Positions 5,541 through 8,680 of a stretch of DNA of 8,680 nucleotides are shown piece by piece. A model generated the notes under the pieces. The model made no database searches. It was not told where the DNA came from and saw only the letters and a list, made by a program, of their open reading frames with translations. The position numbers were made by a program, and so were the translations under genes. The first letter of the stretch is position 1; each line of letters opens with the position of its first letter. This stretch comes from Bacteroidota bacterium (lineage in GTDB: Bacteria > Bacteroidota > Bacteroidia > B-17B0 > B-17BO): NCBI GenBank assembly GCA_947462425.1, contig CANHPI010000095.1, positions 1-8,680 of the forward strand, in the 5' to 3' direction.

Positions 5541-6587
5541 CTATACCAATGCATAATTTAAATTTTCTAGCTTTTGGATTAACCCACCATTCACTAAATC
5601 CCTACATTTAGCCTTTGCATTAGGCATACCTGTATTGGTATGATTCATTATAGCTTTGCATAAATCTGTATAGCTTAATTCAGTTGTTAGTTTAAATAAG
5701 TGAATTGCTAAACCTTTTAATTTATCTGCTTTGGTAGGCTTGTATTCACCTTCGTGCAATCCTGTGCAAACATGATAACCTAAATATTTATCAAATTCAA
5801 ATTTAAGCTGTGGCACTAAATGCGAACCACCATTACGCAAATCTTCGGCCACTAGGTAACAATATGTATCTGTTTTTTTCATTGCAACTCCAGCATCTTG
5901 CTTTCGCAATAGTTCACTACCTAAATGGCCTCTTACTTTTCCATCATTAGGATTCTTATGCACAACTGCTAATATTAGCGCTTTATATTCATCTGCAATT
6001 TTCATTAATAATTTTACCAATTCATTGCTTGCATCTGCATCATTTACATCATTTATTAAATCCGCTGCACCGTCTAATATTATCATGTGAATGCCTCCAT
6101 ATTTCGATATCAATTCAGGGCAAATTTTTTCTAATAGTTCCTGTACTTCTCGACGTTCCATTGATTTCACATTGTAACTATGGAAATTTTCAGGTAATTC
6201 TGTTTGGCCAATTCTCATTGCTATGTTTTTTAGATTGCGTAAATGCTTTGGCTTGGGTTGTTCTGTATCAATATGTAGGATAGCTTTGCCGTTACAATAT
6301 TCAACACTTATTTCAGGTGGTACGCTATCTAATTTATTTTGGCTTAATGATGCAACCATACAAGTATTTAGGAATGCAGATTTACCACTTTTTTGCACTC
6401 CAGATACAGTTACTATTTCGCCTGCACTACCTATACATTCATCTGCTAATTTAATAATTGGTGGCAAAGTAGGGTAATTACTTGATGATGTAATTCTAAA
6501 TGGTTCGTACTTATTAATAATACTATTCACTTTTGGCAATTGCCTTATAGCGTTTAATGCTTCTATTGCTTTCTTTTTATTTTCCAT
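5541..6587 (-). CDS. RepA-like hexameric replicative helicase / AAA (RecA-fold) ATPase
   Basis: This 348-aa protein has a Walker A motif GVQKSGKS (63-70). A Walker B strand follows, IHMIILDGA with Asp172, and an IDTEQPK strand (106-112) is in the place of the catalytic-acid motif. VVHKNPND (208-215) and RGHLGSELLRKQDAG (219-233) then match the sensor region of RepA/DnaB-type and AAA_25 ATPases. The last 80 residues look like a winged-helix tail (AIHLFKLTTELSYTDLCKAIM). Plasmid RepA proteins of this type (RSF1010 RepA) are hexameric helicases that open the origin. Here it probably loads at the repeat region just downstream and works with the primase-like protein. The gene starts 2 nt after the winged-helix gene, so they are co-transcribed. 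A non-helicase ATPase role is possible. Confidence 0.85.
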   Translation of the reverse strand: MENKKKAIEALNAIRQLPKVNSIINKYEPFRITSSSNYPTLPPIIKLADECIGSAGEIVTVSGVQKSGKSAFLNTCMVASLSQNKLDSVPPEISVEYCNGKAILHIDTEQPKPKHLRNLKNIAMRIGQTELPENFHSYNVKSMERREVQELLEKICPELISKYGGIHMIILDGAADLINDVNDADASNELVKLLMKIADEYKALILAVVHKNPNDGKVRGHLGSELLRKQDAGVAMKKTDTYCYLVAEDLRNGGSHLVPQLKFEFDKYLGYHVCTGLHEGEYKPTKADKLKGLAIHLFKLTTELSYTDLCKAIMNHTNTGMPNAKAKCRDLVNGGLIQKLENLNYALV

Positions 6588-6589
6588 AA

Positions 6590-6910
6590 CTAAAAAAGGT
6601 TTAATTGTGGATTGATAGGTGCTAAATTTGGGTTTGTTGTATAAACATTGGCGCGGTGCTTTGTAATACTACAAATGCGTTTACCTATGCAGTATATTTG
6701 CTTTACTTGCCTTAAATGTCTATTGTACCAACATATCGATTCTCTCATAATGCCACTATTCCTATCACATTCCTTCATAGTTTGCGGTTGGCTGTGGTAA
6801 GTATCAAATACTTTTTTTAGTTGTACTAATCTTGTATCTTTGTGCTGAAGGCTGTCTACCTTATTGGCGTTATTACTTGGAGGTGTAACGCCATTATTTT
6901 TGCTATACAT
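6590..6910 (-). CDS. Winged-helix-like small protein in the replication operon
   Basis: This 106-aa protein has a polar, disordered N-terminus (1-24). A probable winged-helix fold follows, LVQLKKVFDTYHSQPQTMKECDRNSGIMRESICWYNRHLRQVKQIYCIGK (about 28-77), with a wing-like ITKHRANVYTTNP (82-94). The pattern of a helix, a CDRNSG-IMRESICWYNRHL recognition helix and a hairpin is that of small DNA-binding proteins seen in the same place in Bacteroidota mobile elements. Four Cys (48, 60, 74, 80) are present, but their spacing is not a standard zinc site. It starts 2 nt after the HTH gene's stop and ends 2 nt before the RepA-like gene. It may help initiate replication or regulate the operon. The fold is judged by eye. 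Confidence 0.7.
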   Translation of the reverse strand: MYSKNNGVTPPSNNANKVDSLQHKDTRLVQLKKVFDTYHSQPQTMKECDRNSGIMRESICWYNRHLRQVKQIYCIGKRICSITKHRANVYTTNPNLAPINPQLNLF

Positions 6911-6912
6911 AA

Positions 6913-7248
6913 TTAATTAGATTTTGAGGTTAAATAATTATTTACAATTTGGTTGGCTTCGTCTGTGGTAATTCTTTTACCGCTCCTAATCCATTCTATA
7001 AGTTCTGCATTGCTAAAATAGAGGCGTTTATTCCGCTTCATGTGTGGCACTTTCCCAGCCGATACTAGGCCGTAAACGGTTTGTTTTGCTAAACCAATTT
7101 TATTGCAGGCCTGCTCCAATGTTAGGAGGTCATTTGCAACTGGTTGTGGCTGTGGTGGAATTTGTTTAGATAATGCATTGATAACACTATTGTTTATCAA
7201 TACTTCTAATTCATGCGGTGTAATCTGTGTAATCGTTACTGCTGTCAT
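6913..7248 (-). CDS. Helix-turn-helix protein, excisionase/MerR-like (HTH_17 type)
   Basis: This 111-aa protein has a helical N-terminus (ELEVLINNSVINALSKQI), a Pro/Gln linker (PPQPQP, 31-36) and a classic HTH_17 excisionase-type domain at 41-90: LLTLEQACNKIGLAKQTVYGLVSAGKVPHMKRNKRLYFSNAELIEWI, quoted here only as the span of its key motifs TLEQAC, TVYGLV, VPHMKR and LIEWI. This type is found beside replication genes in many Bacteroidota integrative elements, where it acts as an excision factor or operon activator. It leads the tight cluster with the winged-helix and RepA-like genes, so it could couple excision to replication. A TGTCGA-rich palindrome group (7299-7332) upstream is a candidate binding site. 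I saw no good -7/-33 pair there; the nearest is AATCTTTG, one base off. Confidence 0.85.
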   Translation of the reverse strand: MTAVTITQITPHELEVLINNSVINALSKQIPPQPQPVANDLLTLEQACNKIGLAKQTVYGLVSAGKVPHMKRNKRLYFSNAELIEWIRSGKRITTDEANQIVNNYLTSKSN

Positions 7249-7298
7249 TGTACTTTATTTTGTTTGTTGAGTACAAAGATTTGCATTAAATATTGGCG

Positions 7299-7332
7299 TG
7301 TCGAATATTCTGTCGACGACAAAAAATCGACA
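7299..7332. promoter_or_regulatory. TGTCGA palindrome cluster upstream of the HTH gene
   Basis: TGTCGA occurs at 7299-7304 and 7311-7316, and its complement TCGACA at 7327-7332. TGTCG-A-CGACA (7311-7321) is a perfect 11-bp palindrome. Such GC-rich symmetry stands out in AT-rich DNA and is 51-84 bp before the HTH start, so it is a good operator candidate for the HTH protein. Confidence 0.5.
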
Positions 7333-7372
7333 ATTTTTATTTAAGTAAATTGTTTTGTTTTACTTACTATAA
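7325..7372. repeat. 48-bp direct repeat, copy 1 (remnant of the 509-aa gene's 3' end)
   Basis: It matches 7734-7781 at 45 of 48 positions. Read on the minus strand it still encodes IVSKTKQFT and a stop, against IANKTKQFT in the real gene end. It therefore looks like a duplicated 3' tail of a related gene. It lies between the small membrane-protein gene and the HTH gene. Confidence 0.8.
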
Positions 7373-7407
7373 AACAACGTGAATTAATTTGTAGGTTGTT
7401 ATTTATT

Positions 7408-7656
7408 TTAGTTATTTATTTTTTCAAAATATTTATTTCTGTCTACTTTATAATATTTATTTAAATAATCATTCGGATCGTAAGAGCTACCAAATACGCC
7501 GTATTCTGCAGAACGTTTAAAACCCTCATGCCATCCAATATTATAGGCGTTATAAATATCCTCTTGAAAGTAAACAAAATGTAGTTGCGTATTAGCAAAA
7601 TAAGTTAATGCAATTGCAACTATTGCAATAAGTAATGATTTAGGCATCTTGTTCAT
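7408..7656 (-). CDS. Small membrane-anchored protein of unknown function (82 aa)
   Basis: The frame is open from 7713, but I place the start at the ATG at 7656-7654 (MNKMPKSLLIAIVAIALTYF). The 19 codons before it would put a Cys/Tyr-rich tail ahead of the membrane helix, and a TACATTTG -7 box (7690-7683) lies inside them. Residues about 7-22 form one hydrophobic helix, a signal anchor or uncleaved signal peptide. A polar, Tyr-rich C-terminal part follows (IGWHEGFKRSAEYGVFGSSYDPNDYLNKYYKVDRNKYF), probably outside the membrane. No family is recognised. It lies between the 48-bp direct repeats and is very AT-rich, so it looks like an inserted cargo gene. The stop overlaps a tandem 13-bp duplication (7398-7423). 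Confidence 0.6.
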   Translation of the reverse strand: MNKMPKSLLIAIVAIALTYFANTQLHFVYFQEDIYNAYNIGWHEGFKRSAEYGVFGSSYDPNDYLNKYYKVDRNKYFEKINN

Positions 7657-7682
7657 GATTAGCTGTTTTGTTTTGTAATATA

Positions 7683-7690
7683 CAAATGTA
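7683..7690 (-). promoter_or_regulatory. -7 box candidate for the small membrane-protein gene
   Basis: TACATTTG on the minus strand is a full match to TAnnTTTG and would give a start near 7678, about 20 nt before the ATG at 7656. No clear TTG is found 17-23 bp upstream, so the call rests on the -7 box alone. Confidence 0.35.
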
Positions 7691-7733
7691 TAAAGGATTT
7701 TGCAATAATTCACTTTTGTATCTAGATAGACAT

Positions 7734-7781
7734 AATCGACAATTTTTATTTAGGTAAATTGTTTTGTTTTATTTGCTATAA
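7734..7781. repeat. 48-bp direct repeat, copy 2 (3' end of the 509-aa gene)
   Basis: It differs from 7325-7372 at three positions and covers the last ten codons and stop of the 509-aa gene plus 16 bp beyond. With copy 1 it brackets the small membrane-protein gene. Confidence 0.8.
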
Positions 7782-8680
7782 GTTCATTTACTAATTTTCT
7801 TTTTTCTATACATTCAATAATATTAGTTTCTAGAATACTACTAATATCTAATATTTCATTTTTCGTAGGGGAGGTAATGTGTTTTCTTATTTCCTTCCCA
7901 TAAGGTAGGCCATATTTTTTACATAGTTGAAAAGCAGTGGAATCGGCATTCCCTATGTAGGTTTCTTTTTCTCCATCAATTAACAGCCAAAATAATTTTC
8001 CAGTTTTTTTAAAGTTTAATTTACCTTTTACTGTTTTATCCTTGCTTCTATTAGTCGGAATATTCAAAATTTCATCTTCATATTCCTTTAGCCTTAAATA
8101 TTGTTGATAATCAATTTGACCCCAATCGTATGATTTACATTGAATTTCATTCCATCCTAATTGCTTCATTTCTACACTTGTTTTATTAATGCCATGCATA
8201 GCATCAAATATACCTTTCCATCCAATTCTAATTTCACATTCTTTTGAAACACTTGCACAATCTTTATTCCATAATTCAATAGCTTTATCTATTCCAATTT
8301 GATTGATTTTTAATCTGACTTTTATTTTTTTATCACTCAATTGTTTTAAAGAATCAACTTTCTTTATAAAATTTGTCGCTTCATTTGATGAAAGGTGCAT
8401 GAGGTCGGGCAATATGTAATTTGTTTTGTTGTCAATTAAATACAATAAAGGTATTTCTTGAATTTGCGCACTCTCATTAAATTTATTGACTACAACCTGC
8501 TTTAATTCTTTGTTGCATCTAGTACCATTCAACAATTCATTTATATTTAAATCATAGTCATACAATTTTAATAATATTTCTACTGTAAACCTACCAATAT
8601 AAAAATTTATTATTTCGCTTGTTTTTTCAGCTTCAGTTATAGAATAATATTCCATTCCTCCAATTAACTTTTGCAGGTAC
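7750..8680 (-). CDS. C-terminal part of the same 509-aa protein of unknown function
   Basis: This is the continuation of the frame that starts at 748. Bases 8532-8680 repeat 1-149, so the unique part is 8531-7750. A shorter frame could be called from the internal ATG at 8655-8653 (MEYYSITEAEK), giving 301 aa. That Met is residue 209 of the longer frame and has 208 in-frame codons before it, so I treat it as internal. The C-terminal half contains GWKGIFDAMHGINKT and LGWNEIQCKSYDWGQIDYQQY (about residues 345-395), then a Lys-rich stretch. After that comes a compact segment, GKLFWLLIDGEKETYIGNAD, that looks like a small beta-rich domain. I could assign no family. The last ten codons and the stop lie in a 48-bp sequence found again at 7325-7372. 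The DNA is very AT-rich, like the small gene downstream. Confidence 0.8.
   Translation of the reverse strand, partial: YLQKLIGGMEYYSITEAEKTSEIINFYIGRFTVEILLKLYDYDLNINELLNGTRCNKELKQVVVNKFNESAQIQEIPLLYLIDNKTNYILPDLMHLSSNEATNFIKKVDSLKQLSDKKIKVRLKINQIGIDKAIELWNKDCASVSKECEIRIGWKGIFDAMHGINKTSVEMKQLGWNEIQCKSYDWGQIDYQQYLRLKEYEDEILNIPTNRSKDKTVKGKLNFKKTGKLFWLLIDGEKETYIGNADSTAFQLCKKYGLPYGKEIRKHITSPTKNEILDISSILETNIIECIEKRKLVNELIANKTKQFT
8532..8680. repeat. Terminal direct repeat, right copy (circular overlap)
   Basis: This is the exact copy of bases 1-149. It should be removed before counting length or genes, because it is the same DNA seen twice. Confidence 0.95.

Larger units (their letters stand above)
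5341..5556. other. Candidate replication origin: iteron- and palindrome-rich region
   Basis: The 190-bp gap between the RepA-like and primase-like genes is packed with GGTATA/TATACC boxes: 5369, 5376, 5394, 5408 (inverted), 5433, 5474, 5481, 5511 and 5542 (inverted). It contains a 21-bp direct repeat, an 11-bp inverted repeat, a 16-bp perfect palindrome and three ATGCAT copies (5345-5350, 5459-5464, 5549-5554). A helicase gene on one side, a primase gene on the other and repeated boxes between them are the usual arrangement of an iteron origin. A cis-regulatory region for the primase-like gene is the alternative. I see no relaxase gene, so an oriT is less likely. Confidence 0.6.

Noticed and set aside
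5341..5556. CRISPR array
   Set aside because: The repeats are only 21 bp, number two, and are mixed with inverted repeats and short boxes. There are no regular unique spacers and no cas genes.
6029..6477. Short open frames on the plus strand inside the RepA-like gene
   Set aside because: They overlap each other and the Walker-motif ATPase gene, and are His/Leu/Cys-rich antisense translations without a plausible start context.
3875..6587. Mobilization (relaxase) module as in NBU elements
   Set aside because: The large proteins here show zinc-ribbon/Toprim and Walker motifs. I see no HUH-type His cluster or relaxase Tyr motif in any frame.
7739..7762. Terminator hairpin at the end of the 509-aa gene
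   Set aside because: ACAATTT and AAATTGT can pair, but the stem is short and AT-only on the outside, and the minus-strand side lacks a T run.
7408..8680. Toxin-antitoxin pair made of the membrane protein and the 509-aa protein
   Set aside because: The sizes, order and sequences do not match a type I or II system that I can name, and the two are separated by a recombination-like repeat.

Overview
The window reads as one complete circular molecule of about 8,531 bp, opened at an arbitrary point. The first 149 bases are repeated exactly as the last 149 (1-149 = 8532-8680). A reading frame runs through the join without a break and gives one 509-residue protein. The host is most likely a member of the Bacteroidota. 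The DNA is AT-rich, the best promoter matches are of the TTTG/TTG...TAnnTTTG type, ribosome binding sites are weak, and several proteins belong to types I associate with that phylum (DUF4468, a DUF6371-like zinc-finger/Toprim protein, an integrase without the first catalytic Arg). Family names are recalled from memory and were not searched.

The molecule appears to be the excised form of a small integrative element. An integrase gene (752-2020, minus) lies beside an intergenic attP (about 2051-2314). The attP holds the 3' part of a tRNA-Asn(GUU) gene followed by a strong terminator hairpin. Two identical 21-bp repeats flank it and look like integrase arm-type sites. On insertion, the 45-bp fragment would rebuild the 3' end of the host tRNA-Asn gene.

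Nearly all genes lie on the minus strand. Reading from int around the circle the order is: int; a 509-aa protein of unknown function that crosses the window ends; a small membrane-anchored protein between 48-bp direct repeats; a tight replication and control cluster (excisionase-like HTH protein, winged-helix-like protein, RepA-like hexameric ATPase); a 190-bp iteron- and palindrome-rich segment that is the best replication-origin candidate; a zinc-finger/Toprim primase-like protein; two small proteins with GGARPGAGRK- or GGR-GTPNK-type N-termini like those seen next to phage small terminases; and a 101-aa unknown. Only the secreted DUF4468-like gene (2377-2901) is on the plus strand. After integration it would lie just downstream of the tRNA.

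I recognise no relaxase, coupling protein, capsid, portal or large terminase gene. An integrase, an Xis-like regulator, a helicase and primase with an origin, and terminase-small-like proteins, without structural genes, suggest either a minimal phage satellite or a self-replicating integrative element that relies on another element for transfer. The backbone genes are visibly richer in GC than the probable cargo (509-aa protein, membrane protein, 101-aa protein, DUF4468 protein), which looks separately acquired.
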